From assembly GCA_017541825.1 (NCBI GenBank), contig JAFXYJ010000123.1:1-36704 (forward strand): a stretch of DNA of 36,704 bases. Reading direction: 5' to 3'. Within the stretch, counting starts at the first letter, position 1. Each line of letters begins with the position of its first letter. Positions 15,589 to 23,810 of the stretch are shown one piece after another. Below the pieces are notes generated by a model. That model was not told the DNA's origin, ran no database searches, and saw nothing but the letters and a program-made list of their open reading frames with translations. The DNA comes from Oscillospiraceae bacterium. Lineage in GTDB: Bacteria; Bacillota; Clostridia; Oscillospirales; Oscillospiraceae. Made by a program: the position numbers and the translations under genes.

Positions 15589-15630
15589 TCAAAAAAGAAG
15601 TATGGAGACGATGCTTTCGTCTCCATTTGA
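15589..15630 (-). terminator. Terminator after spoIVA
   Basis: A 10-bp perfect stem ATGGAGACGA/TCGTCTCCAT. On the minus strand it is followed by ACTTCTTTTTTG. Confidence 0.8.
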
Positions 15631-15638
15631 ATTTTCGG

Positions 15639-17117
15639 TCATATGATTATGCAAATCAGGGAGCCGCTCCCCTCATTCACGATACGGGTGAGCGTCTGCT
15701 GCAGCTTTGCCGGAGCGTTCGGCGGGATCTTTCGCAGCTTTGTCATCACGCCCTCTCCGGCGATCTCATACAGGGATTTTCCGAAAATATTGGATTCCCA
15801 CAGGCGGTTCGTATCGCCTTCAAAGCCCTGCAGCAGAAAATTGATGATTTCCTCCGACGCTTTCTCACCGCCGAGCGCCGGATTGACCTCTGTTTCTATA
15901 TTCGCCAGGATCATGTGGATCGACGGCGCGGAAGCCTTCAGACGAACGCCGTACCGGCCTCCCTGCCGGACAATCTCCGGTTCCTCCAGCTTCAGTTCCT
16001 CCCGGGTGGGCGCCACTACGCCGTATCCGAACTGACGTACGTCCCGCAGCGCTTCGCTGACACGGTCGTATTCCGACTTGACGCCGCGCATCTCGGTCAG
16101 AAGTGACATGAGATCGCCGTCGCTGCGGATCGGGAAGCCGGACTGCTCGCTGATGGTCTGGTAGTACAGTTCCCGGGGAAAATCCACCGCGATATCTCCG
16201 CTGCCGGTCCCCATATGCAGACTGCGCACTCTTGTGAGGGATGTGCCGGTCTCGGACTGCATCCGACCCGATACCTCGTATATGTCCCGCAGGCGGCCCA
16301 TGTCGGCGCAGGACCCCAGGATGGCCCCGTAGACAGACTGACGGAGCGGGTGCTCCATGGGCAGCGCGTCGATCCAGCTGGGCATGAAGAACCGCAGCTC
16401 GTTCACAGGGAAATCCAGTAGGATCGTCCGCAGGATGCGCGTGATATCTTCCTCGCGGAGCGTTTGACAGTTCACAGGCAGGCAGCCCACGCCACAGCGC
16501 CGGGAGATCTCCTCGGCCAGCGCCGCGGCTGACGGCGAGTCCGGATCGACGGTGTTGAGGATAACGGCAAAGGGTTTTCCCAGGGCCTGCAGCTCCCGGA
16601 TCACGCGCTCCTCCGCGGGAATGTAGTTCTCCCGCGGGATGTCGCAGATCGTGCCGTCGCAGGTGACGACAAGACCGATGGTGGAGTGCTCGGCAATCAC
16701 CTTGCGCGTCCCCTGCTCGGCTGCTTCGGTCAACGTGATCTCATGGTCGAACCACGGCGTGGTGACCATGCGCTCCTCACCGTCCTCAAACTGGCCGGTG
16801 GCGCCGCTGACCATATATCCCACGCAGTCGATCAGCCGAACGGAAACGTCCACGCCGTCGTCCAGCGTGACGGACACGGCCTCCTCCGGGATGAACTTCG
16901 GCTCCGCGGTCATGATCGTCCGCCCCGAGCCGCTCTGCGGCAGCTCGTCACGGGCGCGCTCAAGGCGGTACAGGTTGTCGATGCGGGGCATGACGAGCGT
17001 TTCCATGAAACGTTTGATAAAGGTGGATTTGCCTGTGCGGACCGGTCCCACCACACCAAGATATATATCTCCGTCCGTGCGGAGAGCGATGTCCTCGTAG
17101 ATACTGTTGTCAGACAC
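15639..17117 (-). CDS. spoIVA: Stage IV sporulation protein A (SpoIVA)
   Basis: The coat basement-layer ATPase that polymerises on the forespore surface. It has a Walker A motif GPVRTGKS close to the N terminus, the LIDCVGYMV segment with the Walker B region, the TTPWFDHEI stretch and a conserved C-terminal anchor. Choosing GTG 17117, seven bases after AGGGGG, gives exactly 492 residues, the size of the Bacillus subtilis protein, and places YEDIALRTDGDIYLG at the usual distance from the start. It is highly diagnostic of an endospore former. It is preceded by a possible sporulation promoter and ends in its own terminator. Confidence 0.97.
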   Translation of the reverse strand: MSDNSIYEDIALRTDGDIYLGVVGPVRTGKSTFIKRFMETLVMPRIDNLYRLERARDELPQSGSGRTIMTAEPKFIPEEAVSVTLDDGVDVSVRLIDCVGYMVSGATGQFEDGEERMVTTPWFDHEITLTEAAEQGTRKVIAEHSTIGLVVTCDGTICDIPRENYIPAEERVIRELQALGKPFAVILNTVDPDSPSAAALAEEISRRCGVGCLPVNCQTLREEDITRILRTILLDFPVNELRFFMPSWIDALPMEHPLRQSVYGAILGSCADMGRLRDIYEVSGRMQSETGTSLTRVRSLHMGTGSGDIAVDFPRELYYQTISEQSGFPIRSDGDLMSLLTEMRGVKSEYDRVSEALRDVRQFGYGVVAPTREELKLEEPEIVRQGGRYGVRLKASAPSIHMILANIETEVNPALGGEKASEEIINFLLQGFEGDTNRLWESNIFGKSLYEIAGEGVMTKLRKIPPNAPAKLQQTLTRIVNEGSGSLICIII

Positions 17118-17147
17118 GGCCAAACCCCCTGAAGATGATCTCAACGC

Positions 17148-17176
17148 ATTATACAGGGCGGCGCCGTGTTTTATGC
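17148..17176 (-). promoter_or_regulatory. Candidate promoter of spoIVA (sigma-E-like)
   Basis: Minus-strand GCATAAA (17170-17176), a 16-base spacer and GTATAAT-type -10 (core 17148-17153), 31 bases before the GTG. The -35 resembles sigma-E sites more than sigma-A ones. The -10 matches only part of CATACANT, so assignment is tentative. Confidence 0.35.
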
Positions 17177-17178
17177 CG

Positions 17179-17943
17179 TCAGAATGAAAAGCCCCGATAC
17201 ACAGTTTCCTGCCGGCGGGATAGACACACGTCGATTTCCGGGAATCTGCGCCGTATCATGTCCGCGAGCGCCGGCGTGACAACGTTCTCGGTGGCAAAGT
17301 GCCCGGCCTCGATCAGATTCAGCCCCAGCTCCGTACCGTCGATCCACTGGTGATGCTTGATCTCGCCGGTAAGAAACGTATCGCATCCGAGCTCGGCAGC
17401 CTTATAGAGCAGATCTCCCCCGGCGCCGCCGCACAGTGCCAGCCGGGACACGGGACGGCCGGAGGCGGCGTAACGGATCGCCGGCGCGCCGAGTGTGTCT
17501 CTGGCAAGCGTCAGAAAGCTCTCCAGCGGGCTCGGCGGTGACAGGCGGCACACGCAGCCCATATCCATCATCTCCGGGTCATCTCCGCCCAGCGCGGCGG
17601 CCAGCGCCGTGTTGACACCGCCCTCGAGCCGGTCCAGATTGGTGTGCATGCAGATGGCGGAAAGGCCGGAGTGCAGGAGCCGGATCACCCGCCTGCCGTT
17701 GGGCGAACTGTCCAGGACGGAACGCATGGGCGTAAAGATGATCGGATGGTGCGCCACGATCAGCTCCGCCTGCAGACCGGCCGCTTCCTCGATGGCGTCG
17801 AGGGTGATGTCGAGCACCACAAGCACCCGGGTCACCTCACGCTCGGGAAAACCGGCCAGCAGCCCCACGTTATCGTAATCCTCCCGGAGGGAAGGCGGGA
17901 TCTGTTCTTCCAGATATGATTTGATCTCATCGACTGTGGGCAT
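17179..17943 (-). CDS. Nif3-like dinuclear metal centre protein (YqfO family)
   Basis: A Nif3/DUF34 protein of 254 residues. The metal ligands are visible: HHP in LIVAHHPIIF, HTNLD in ICMHTNLDRL, and the C-terminal His/Glu in EAGHFATENV. Members often sit beside trmK, as here, where the start overlaps the trmK stop by 17 bases. The molecular role is unsettled; GTP cyclohydrolase-like and metal-chaperone proposals exist for the family. It lacks the central PII-like insertion found in longer Bacillus homologues, which fits the short length. Confidence 0.9.
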   Translation of the reverse strand: MPTVDEIKSYLEEQIPPSLREDYDNVGLLAGFPEREVTRVLVVLDITLDAIEEAAGLQAELIVAHHPIIFTPMRSVLDSSPNGRRVIRLLHSGLSAICMHTNLDRLEGGVNTALAAALGGDDPEMMDMGCVCRLSPPSPLESFLTLARDTLGAPAIRYAASGRPVSRLALCGGAGGDLLYKAAELGCDTFLTGEIKHHQWIDGTELGLNLIEAGHFATENVVTPALADMIRRRFPEIDVCLSRRQETVYRGFSF

Positions 17944-18634
17944 ACCGTTCCCTCATTTCTTTCATTTGTTCCCGGAGATCCCGGGCATATCGGAGCCGGG
18001 CCGCGTCCTCCTGTTTGCCGGATCCTGCCAGACCGTTGACGGCGGTATCGATACGCTTTTCCCAGCTTCCGAGGAAGCGGTCAAACAGCGGTTCCCGGGA
18101 GACGAGCGGATATATGCCGACATACGTTTCCGCCTCGGAAAACGGCTCCTGGACGCCTGTGCGGGCCGTGAGCACGGCGTAAATGCGTCCGCTGTCCTCC
18201 ACCAGCCGTTCCGTTTCGATGCGCAGGCCGAGCGCTGAGAGCGTCTCACGCAGGATCTCCGGCCGGGACATGGGCTGAAGTATCAGCAGCCTGTCCTCGC
18301 AGACCCAGGGAGCGGCCCGCAGGATCCCCGCGATGGTCTCCCCGCCCATTCCCGCGATGACGACGGTATCCGCTTCCTCCGGGGACACGGCGGCCAGGCC
18401 GTCGCACTGCACGCAGCGTAGTCCCGTCACGCCGTATCTGCGCGCGTTGGCCTCTGCCCGCTTGATGGGGCCGGCATGGATGTCCGTCGCCACGGCGGAG
18501 CGGATGACGCCCTTCATGAGCAGCCGGATCGGCAGCAGCGCATGGTCGCTGCCCACGTCCGCCAGGCGGGTGCCGCCGGGAACCAGATCGGCAATCAGGG
18601 CAAGCCGGGGCGGCAGTTTTATTTCTCCGTTCAT
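17927..18634 (-). CDS. trmK: tRNA (adenine(22)-N(1))-methyltransferase TrmK
   Basis: A SAM-dependent methyltransferase modifying A22 in the tRNA D-loop. An N-terminal Rossmann domain shows LADVGSDHALLP (SAM binding) and VIAGMGGETI, both typical of TrmK, and a helical C-terminal tail follows. ATG 18634 follows GAGG by five bases and gives 235 residues, the family size. It is co-transcribed with the nif3-like gene. Confidence 0.92.
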   Translation of the reverse strand: MNGEIKLPPRLALIADLVPGGTRLADVGSDHALLPIRLLMKGVIRSAVATDIHAGPIKRAEANARRYGVTGLRCVQCDGLAAVSPEEADTVVIAGMGGETIAGILRAAPWVCEDRLLILQPMSRPEILRETLSALGLRIETERLVEDSGRIYAVLTARTGVQEPFSEAETYVGIYPLVSREPLFDRFLGSWEKRIDTAVNGLAGSGKQEDAARLRYARDLREQMKEMRERYAHSR

Positions 18635-18652
18635 AAAAACCTCAATACAGAG

Positions 18653-18689
18653 ATAAAAACGGCGAGGATACTCCCCGCCGTTTTTATCG
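18653..18689 (-). terminator. Terminator after the DUF1858 gene
   Basis: An inverted repeat with one mismatch, GATAAAAACGGCG and complement, gives a T-tract on either strand. It lies just after the DUF1858 stop and before trmK. Confidence 0.8.
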
Positions 18690-18698
18690 GACGCTGTC

Positions 18699-18905
18699 TC
18701 AGCTGTGTGTGGAAATGAATTCGTTGAGGTGACGGACAAAGAGGTCGGCGTCGACGCCGTGGACCTCGCAGGCCTCCTCAACATTCTCACCGCTGGCCAT
18801 GACGCAGCCTAGGCAGTGCATACCGATGGCCTGGAACAGCGGAGCGGTAAAGGGCGCGTGCTCTAGAATATCGGCAATGACCGTTTCTCTTTCGATCTGA
18901 TACAT
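18699..18905 (-). CDS. DUF1858 domain protein
   Basis: A 68-residue protein consisting of a single DUF1858 domain, the small helical domain also found at the N terminus of ScdA/RIC-like iron-sulfur repair proteins and hybrid redox proteins. The conserved core is visible: IADILEHAPFTAPLFQAIGMHCLGCVMA, cited here by its key residues His31, Cys32 and Cys35 in HCLGC. The Cys pair suggests metal or redox binding. ATG 18905 follows AGGAGGAGA by six bases. It has its own strong promoter and terminator, so it is a monocistronic unit. Confidence 0.85.
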   Translation of the reverse strand: MYQIERETVIADILEHAPFTAPLFQAIGMHCLGCVMASGENVEEACEVHGVDADLFVRHLNEFISTHS

Positions 18906-18938
18906 CGAATCTCCTCCTGAGAAATGATTTACGGCGTT

Positions 18939-18967
18939 ATTATACGACGCCATATACGCAATTTCAA
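18939..18967 (-). promoter_or_regulatory. Sigma-A promoter of the DUF1858 gene
   Basis: Minus-strand TTGAAA (18962-18967), a 17-base spacer, and a perfect TATAAT (18939-18944), 34 bases before the ATG. Confidence 0.8.
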
Positions 18968-18974
18968 GTGGAAA

Positions 18975-19011
18975 AAGAAAACGGGAGCGGCAAAAACCGC
19001 TCCCGTTTTCT
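18975..19011 (-). terminator. Terminator after the zinc-ribbon gene
   Basis: A 14-bp perfect stem GAAAACGGGAGCGG and complement around loop CAAAAA, with a T-rich flank on the minus strand. It lies about 30 bases after the stop codon. Confidence 0.85.
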
Positions 19012-19042
19012 TTTCGCTGCCGCCCGGGCGGCAAAATGCGGA

Positions 19043-19324
19043 TTACTGCTGATTGGCGCGGATCTTCGCGAAGCAATCGCTGCAGTAAACCGGCCGGTCG
19101 GACTTGGGCTCAAACGGCACACGGGCCTCGCGGCCGCACGCAGCGCAGGTCGCCGTAAAGAATTCACGGGGGCCGCGGGCTGCGTTCTTGCGCGCGTCAC
19201 GGCATGCCTTGCAGCGCTGGGGCTCGTTCTGGAAGCCGCGCTCGGCATAGAATTCCTGCTCGCCGGCAGTGAAAACGAACTCGTTTCCACACTCTTTGCA
19301 CACCAGGGTCTTGTCCTCGTACAT
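19043..19324 (-). CDS. Zinc-ribbon domain protein (CxxC-x17-CxxC type)
   Basis: A 93-residue soluble protein with two Cys4 modules: CKECG...CKAC in the first half and CAACG...CSDC in the second. This matches the small bacterial zinc-binding family named for repeated CxxC-x17-CxxC spacing. Between them is a basic segment (ARKNAARGPREFF). The function is not known; a nucleic-acid or protein contact role is likely for a basic zinc ribbon. ATG 19324 follows GAGGATCA. It lies just downstream of the sigma-factor gene and ends in its own terminator. Confidence 0.85.
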   Translation of the reverse strand: MYEDKTLVCKECGNEFVFTAGEQEFYAERGFQNEPQRCKACRDARKNAARGPREFFTATCAACGREARVPFEPKSDRPVYCSDCFAKIRANQQ

Positions 19325-19369
19325 GATTGATCCTCTCTTTGATTTCGCCCTTAGGCTCTTGATATTGCG

Positions 19370-19999
19370 TCAGCTCTCGCTGAAATCGCCTGTTGAATAG
19401 ATCCGGGACAGCTTGCGCCGGATTCGCTGTACGGCATTATCGACCGCTTTTTCTTCCCGGCCCAGCTCCCGGGCCATGGAATGATAGGAGTATCCGTCAA
19501 GATACAGCCGCAATACATCCTGTTCGAATTGTGATAAATACCGTGTAAAGAAACTGGAAAACTCTTTAGCGCTCTCTCTGGCCAGGACCTGTTCTTCAGG
19601 AGTCCGCCTTTGCTCGGGGACGATCCGCACCGTGTTGTCGCGGATCGGGGCTTCCGGCGCTTCCTCAAGGGATACGCCGTTGTTGAGAGGGGTGTGCTTG
19701 AGTCGGGCAGCGGAACGGATGGCGCTGAAGATCCTGCGGCGTATGCAGGTCTCAGCATAGGTACGAAATGAAACGCCGCGGCTGTCCGTATAGTTGCGAA
19801 TGGCCGATACTAGCCCGAACATGCCCTCCTGCACGAGATCGGAATTGTCCGCCCCCGCCATATAATAAGAACGGGCACAGTTTTCGGCAAGCTCGCTGTA
19901 TCGGAAGGCCAGCACATCTCCCGCGCGGAGATCGCCGGCCGTGAAAAGCTTCTGCAGCTCTTCATCGCAGAGATGAGAATAATCTTCCATATGAACCAT
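19370..19999 (-). CDS. sigH: Sporulation-type RNA polymerase sigma factor, SigH-like
   Basis: A sigma-70-family protein of about 209 residues. Region 2 carries the sigma-H pattern CARSYYMAGADNSDLVQEGMFGL (key residues Asp and Gln-Glu-Gly), then SFRTYAETCIRRRIFSAIRSA with the -10 recognition helix. Region 4 shows VLRLYLDGYSYHSMARELG and VDNAVQRIRRKL. These are closest to SigH, which drives early sporulation genes. ATG 19999 or 19990 are possible starts. Neither has a Shine-Dalgarno sequence, and a consensus promoter ends only 12 bases before the first, suggesting leaderless translation. It follows ruvB on the same strand. Confidence 0.85.
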   Translation of the reverse strand: MVHMEDYSHLCDEELQKLFTAGDLRAGDVLAFRYSELAENCARSYYMAGADNSDLVQEGMFGLVSAIRNYTDSRGVSFRTYAETCIRRRIFSAIRSAARLKHTPLNNGVSLEEAPEAPIRDNTVRIVPEQRRTPEEQVLARESAKEFSSFFTRYLSQFEQDVLRLYLDGYSYHSMARELGREEKAVDNAVQRIRRKLSRIYSTGDFSES

Positions 20000-20011
20000 G
20001 ATTCAAAGGGC

Positions 20012-20040
20012 ATTATATGAGTATTTACTAAGAAAGTCAA
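20012..20040 (-). promoter_or_regulatory. Consensus sigma-A promoter of the sigH-like gene
   Basis: Minus-strand TTGACT (20035-20040), a 17-base spacer, and perfect TATAAT (20012-20017). The ATG begins 12 bases after the -10, so the predicted transcript has about 4-6 untranslated bases. Confidence 0.8.
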
Positions 20041-20078
20041 GCAAATAATGCGATAAATGAGAAAAAACAGCAAAAAGC

Positions 20079-21116
20079 TCAGATCATCATCTGTTCCTGT
20101 CCGTTGAATTCGATCCCCAGGTGTTCATAGGCTTTTCTGGTGACGCACCTGCCCCGCGGCGTGCGGGTCAGAAAGCCCTGCTGCAGCAGGTAGGGCTCAT
20201 AGACGTCCTCCAGCGTGACGGCCTCTTCGTTGATCGTGGCGGCCAGGGTATCGAGCCCGACGGGACCGCCGCCGTAATACGTGATGATGCTGCGGAGCAT
20301 CCGGCGGTCCAGGTTGTCAAGGCCCATGTGGTCCACCTCCAGCCGGCTCAGCGCCATATCGGCGACCTCCCGGGTGATGACGCCGTCGGCAGTCACCTGG
20401 GCAAAATCCCGCACCCGCCGCAGCAGCCGGTTGGCAATGCGCGGCGTACCGCGGCTGCGCCGGGCGATCTCCTCTGCGCCGGTGGGGTCGATCTCGATCC
20501 CGAGGATCCCCGCGCTGCGCTGTACGATCCGCCTCAGCTCCGCGGGAGTGTACAGCTCCAGGCGGAGATTGACGCCGAAGCGGTCGCGCAGAGGCGCCGC
20601 CAGCTGTCCGCTGCGTGTCGTGGCGCCGATCAGCGTGAATTTCGGCAGATCCAGCCGGATGGAGTTGGCGGAGGGACCCTTGCCGATAATGATGTCGATG
20701 GCATAGTCCTCCATCGCCGGATAGAGGACCTCCTCCACCGCGTGATTGAGTCTGTGGATCTCGTCAACGAACAGTATGTCGTTTTCCTGCAGATTGGTCA
20801 GCAGCGCGGCCAGATCCCCTGCCTTCTCGATGGTCGGGCCGGAGGTGATGCGCAGGTTGACTCCCATCTCATTGGCGATCACGGCTGCCAGAGTGGTCTT
20901 GCCGAGTCCCGGGGGACCGTGCAGCAGCACATGGTCGAGAGATTCCCCGCGCATTTTCGCGGCCTGGATAAAAACGCGGAGGTTTTCCTTGGCGTTTTCC
21001 TGACCGATGTATTCATCCAGCGTCCGCGGCCGGAGGGATCCCTCGCTCATATCCTCGGGGAGCACCACCGAACGGGTGACGACCTCCTCCGCGGGTTCCG
21101 AGTAATTGATAGCCAA
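20079..21116 (-). CDS. ruvB: Holliday junction branch migration ATPase RuvB
   Basis: AAA+ motor of the RuvAB complex, 345 residues. Walker [12 protein letters not shown], Walker B DEIHRL, sensor 1 GATTRSG and the Arg finger region PLRDRFG are visible, followed by the winged-helix C terminus with [11 protein letters not shown] and TPRGR. TTG 21116 is the start, seven bases after AGGAGGG. It lies 14 bases after the ruvA stop, so ruvC-ruvA-ruvB form one operon. Confidence 0.97.
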   Translation of the reverse strand: MAINYSEPAEEVVTRSVVLPEDMSEGSLRPRTLDEYIGQENAKENLRVFIQAAKMRGESLDHVLLHGPPGLGKTTLAAVIANEMGVNLRITSGPTIEKAGDLAALLTNLQENDILFVDEIHRLNHAVEEVLYPAMEDYAIDIIIGKGPSANSIRLDLPKFTLIGATTRSGQLAAPLRDRFGVNLRLELYTPAELRRIVQRSAGILGIEIDPTGAEEIARRSRGTPRIANRLLRRVRDFAQVTADGVITREVADMALSRLEVDHMGLDNLDRRMLRSIITYYGGGPVGLDTLAATINEEAVTLEDVYEPYLLQQGFLTRTPRGRCVTRKAYEHLGIEFNGQEQMMI

Positions 21117-21130
21117 ACTTTTTCCCTCCT

Positions 21131-21736
21131 TCAGCCGCCCATTTTACTCAGGGCACGCCGGATGATATCCTCGACCGAGAGGTTCGCGATATCCACGCCC
21201 TTGAGGGCCGCTGTGATATCCGCGTTGCTGAAGCCCAGCACGCCCAGCGCCGCGGCGGCGTCGGAGAGCTTGTCCTGTCCGGCAGCGCCCGCGGCAGCCG
21301 GTACGGAAAAGCCGCTGCCGCCCGGGTCTTCCATCCCCTTGCCGATCTTGTCCTTGAGCTCCAGCAGGATACGCTGGGCGATCTTTTTCCCGATGCCGGG
21401 CACGACGGTCAGCGCCCTCTCGTTGCCCGAGAGGATCGCCATGGCCAGGGCGTCGGGCGTGTTCACCGAGAGGATCCCCTGCGCGGCCTTGGGTCCGATG
21501 CCCGATACGCCGGTGAGCATCTCGAAGCACCGTTTTTCCTCCAGCGTGAAGAAACCGTACAGGTCAAAGCAGTCCTCTCGGATGATCGTGGTCACATAGA
21601 GTCTGACCTTTTCGCCGATGTGGACCCGGGACAGTGTGTTGATCGTGGTATTGAGCGCATATCCCACTCCGCCGCAGTCCACGACTGCCAGCGTGTTGTC
21701 TATGAGGCTCAGTGTGCCTTCTATATAGTAGAACAT
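21131..21736 (-). CDS. ruvA: Holliday junction DNA-binding protein RuvA
   Basis: A tetrameric junction-recognition protein of 201 residues. The N-terminal OB-fold starts MFYYIEGTL. Two helix-hairpin-helix motifs are seen as [13 protein letters not shown] and [15 protein letters not shown], and the C-terminal domain III ([12 protein letters not shown]) binds RuvB. A Gly/Ala/Pro-rich linker precedes domain III. ATG 21736 lies inside the end of ruvC, a 16-base overlap with the Shine-Dalgarno GAAGGAG in ruvC. Confidence 0.97.
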   Translation of the reverse strand: MFYYIEGTLSLIDNTLAVVDCGGVGYALNTTINTLSRVHIGEKVRLYVTTIIREDCFDLYGFFTLEEKRCFEMLTGVSGIGPKAAQGILSVNTPDALAMAILSGNERALTVVPGIGKKIAQRILLELKDKIGKGMEDPGGSGFSVPAAAGAAGQDKLSDAAAALGVLGFSNADITAALKGVDIANLSVEDIIRRALSKMGG

Positions 21737-22236
21737 GGATTTTGAGCTCCTTCCAAATTTAAGAGCGATGTGCTGCTCCGCGCATGACACAGCGCCAGCG
21801 CCACGGCGTCGGCGGCGTCGTCGGGCCTGGGGGCCGACGGAAGGTTCAGTATGCGGCGGACCATTTCCATGACCTGCTTCTTCTCCGCACGGCCGTAACC
21901 GACCACCGCCTGCTTCACCTGCAGGGGCGTATATTCGTAGATCGACAGCCCGGCGCGGAACGCGCACAGCAGGATCACGCCCCGTCCCTGCGCCACGGAG
22001 ATGCCGGTGGTGATATTCGTGTTGAAAAAAAGCTCCTCTATCGCCATCACGTCCGGGGCGAAGGAGACGATCAGATCCTCCAGATCGGAGTAGATCTGAT
22101 CCAGGCGCTGAGTGAGCGGGGTATGCGCCGGTGTGGTGATCACACCGCAGGTGATCAGCTTCTGTTTGTTTTTATCCGTGTCGACGATGCCGAAGCCTAC
22201 GGTGGCGATGCCGGGGTCCAGTCCGAGAATCCGCAT
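21721..22236 (-). CDS. ruvC: Crossover junction endodeoxyribonuclease RuvC
   Basis: A Holliday-junction resolvase of 171 residues with the RNase H-like fold. Acidic catalytic residues are visible at Asp7 in LGLDPG, Glu in AIEELFF, and the pair in PRPDDAADA. ATG 22236 follows AAGGAG by eight bases; an upstream in-frame ATG would precede the ribosome-binding site. It is the first gene of ruvCAB and has a promoter just upstream. Confidence 0.97.
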   Translation of the reverse strand: MRILGLDPGIATVGFGIVDTDKNKQKLITCGVITTPAHTPLTQRLDQIYSDLEDLIVSFAPDVMAIEELFFNTNITTGISVAQGRGVILLCAFRAGLSIYEYTPLQVKQAVVGYGRAEKKQVMEMVRRILNLPSAPRPDDAADAVALALCHARSSTSLLNLEGAQNPCSTI

Positions 22237-22259
22237 AAAAGGCACTCCTTTTCCTGCCT

Positions 22260-22288
22260 ATTTTATCATGGCGCCCGGCACCGTGCAA
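22260..22288 (-). promoter_or_regulatory. Sigma-A promoter of ruvCAB
   Basis: Minus-strand TTGCAC (22283-22288), a 17-base spacer and TAAAAT (22260-22265), 24 bases before the ruvC ATG. No SOS-type LexA box was recognised around it. Confidence 0.65.
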
Positions 22289-22310
22289 CAATGATTTTCT
22301 GACAAAAGGA

Positions 22311-22338
22311 CAAGCCCTGACGGAATGTCAGGGCTTGG
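22311..22338 (-). terminator. Terminator after the XerD-like gene
   Basis: A perfect 11-12-bp stem CAAGCCCTGAC and complement around GGAAT/ATTCC, followed on the minus strand by a discontinuous T-rich stretch (TTGTCCTTTTG). It lies between the recombinase stop and the ruvC promoter. Confidence 0.75.
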
Positions 22339-22343
22339 TGGAT

Positions 22344-23234
22344 TCAGGCACGGGGATGGGATTTGTTGTATACGTCCTTGAGCTGCTTTTTTACCAGCTG
22401 GGAATAGATCTGCGTGGAGCTGATATCGGCATGTCCAAGCATCTCCTGTATCGAACGCAGGTCGGCGCCGTTTTCCAGCAGATGGGCCGCGAAGGAGTGG
22501 CGCAGCGTGTGCGGAGTGATGTCCTTGTCGATGTGCGCCTTGACCTGGTAAGATTTGATGATCTTCCAGAAGCCCTGGCGGGACATGCGCTCGCCGTTGA
22601 CGTTGACGAAAAGCGAGGGCTCGTCGTCCCGGGCGATCATCTGCGGCCGGATGAACTCGGTGTACTCGGACAGCGCGCGGATCGCGGCCGGATAGAGCGG
22701 GATGAAGCGCTCCTTGTCATGGCTGAAGCAGCGTACGACGCCCACGGTCAGGTTCAGGTCTGTAATGTTCAGCGAGATCAGCTCGCTGACGCGGATCCCG
22801 GTGGCATACAGCAGCTCCAGCATGGCCTTGTCCCGATAGCCCTTGGGATCGGTGCATTCGGGCTGCTCGAGCAGGAGCTCGACCTCCTTGCTGGTCAGGA
22901 TCTGCGGAAGCTTCTGGGTGGTTTTGTCCGGAACGAGCTTCCCGGTGGGGTTGGCGTCCACCAGCTTCTGGGAGAGCAGGAACGAATAAAAGCATTTGAG
23001 CGAAGCGATGTTCCGTGAGACGGTGGCCACGGATTTGCCGGAGCTGCGGAGCCAGGCGATATAGTCGCACAGCATTTCCTCGTCCGCTTCGGCGTAACCG
23101 GGCAGATCGTGGGAGCTCAGATACTCCCCGAACTGTCTGATATCGCGCAGATAAGAACTCAGAGTATTGCTGGAAGCCTTTTTCACATTGACCAGATACT
23201 GATTGAACCGGTCATAATAAAAGCTGTTGTCCAA
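22344..23234 (-). CDS. XerD-like tyrosine recombinase with altered catalytic-lysine loop
   Basis: A 296-residue protein co-linear with XerD over its whole length, including the C-terminal HPRA. Arg148 (TGIRVSEL), His242 and Arg245 (PHTLRHSFAAHL), His268 (LGHAD) and Tyr277 (STQIYSQ) match XerD. The beta-hairpin that carries the catalytic Lys172 (GKGNKER in XerD) reads FSHDKER, one residue shorter, with His or Ser at the lysine position. Lys174 might substitute. TTG 23234 follows GGAGGGG by nine bases. It lies next to a SpoIIM-like gene, as xerD (ripX) does in Bacillus. Probably the chromosome-dimer recombinase, but the chemistry needs testing. Confidence 0.85.
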   Translation of the reverse strand: MDNSFYYDRFNQYLVNVKKASSNTLSSYLRDIRQFGEYLSSHDLPGYAEADEEMLCDYIAWLRSSGKSVATVSRNIASLKCFYSFLLSQKLVDANPTGKLVPDKTTQKLPQILTSKEVELLLEQPECTDPKGYRDKAMLELLYATGIRVSELISLNITDLNLTVGVVRCFSHDKERFIPLYPAAIRALSEYTEFIRPQMIARDDEPSLFVNVNGERMSRQGFWKIIKSYQVKAHIDKDITPHTLRHSFAAHLLENGADLRSIQEMLGHADISSTQIYSQLVKKQLKDVYNKSHPRA

Positions 23235-23267
23235 TACAACACCCCTCCCTTCTCATCTGTTTTGATA

Positions 23268-23810
23268 TCAAAGATAATAAGTAAAAACCGTTTTCTGTGC
23301 CGCGGCCGATATGAACGAAAGGAAAAACGCCAGACGGATCCGTCTCCCGGAGATCCATTCAAATGAATGTTCGTTTCGTGTCAGAAGCGCCCGCGAAGAC
23401 TCCAGCGCCTGCGTGCCGATCAGAAAGAACGCGAAGATCGAAAACACAGCGGGGAAAAACACGCATCCGGCGGCGATATCACGATCAAAGCCGTTCCGAA
23501 GCAAAAACCCCTGCGCGGCAGATATGCAGAAACCGCGCGCACAGAAAACCGCGGGGATCAGGTATCGACCGTAAACGGAAGCCGAGAGAAACACCAGAAA
23601 CAAACAGGGCCATACCGACTTGCCGAATATCTGGATAAAGCTCAGCGCCGTCAGATAATCCGTATCGGGAAAAAAAGATGTAAATACAGCGACACAGGAT
23701 CCGAGCGCAGAACCGGTGATCAGGAATACGCTCAGTGTCAAGGCAGATCCGAACGACGCCGATCTCTCAAGCGGATCGTCCGCAGGCAGCAGCGCGTCCT
23801 GCAAGCTCAT
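23268..23810 (-). CDS. Polytopic membrane protein, possibly SpoIIM-like
   Basis: About 180 residues with four to five hydrophobic segments: one at about 25-47, further ones around 65-110 and another around 118-135, with a basic C-terminal third before a last helix. The overall plan (a hydrophobic start, a GS-rich turn, then a GF-LL-x-N-GF loop and an FFPAVFSIFAFFLIG helix) resembles the SpoIIM/DUF95 family. Position directly upstream of the xerD-like gene supports this, since spoIIM neighbours xerD in other Firmicutes. Sequence similarity by eye is weak. ATG 23810 is used with a poor Shine-Dalgarno (GGGAAAG). Confidence 0.45.
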   Translation of the reverse strand: MSLQDALLPADDPLERSASFGSALTLSVFLITGSALGSCVAVFTSFFPDTDYLTALSFIQIFGKSVWPCLFLVFLSASVYGRYLIPAVFCARGFCISAAQGFLLRNGFDRDIAAGCVFFPAVFSIFAFFLIGTQALESSRALLTRNEHSFEWISGRRIRLAFFLSFISAAAQKTVFTYYL

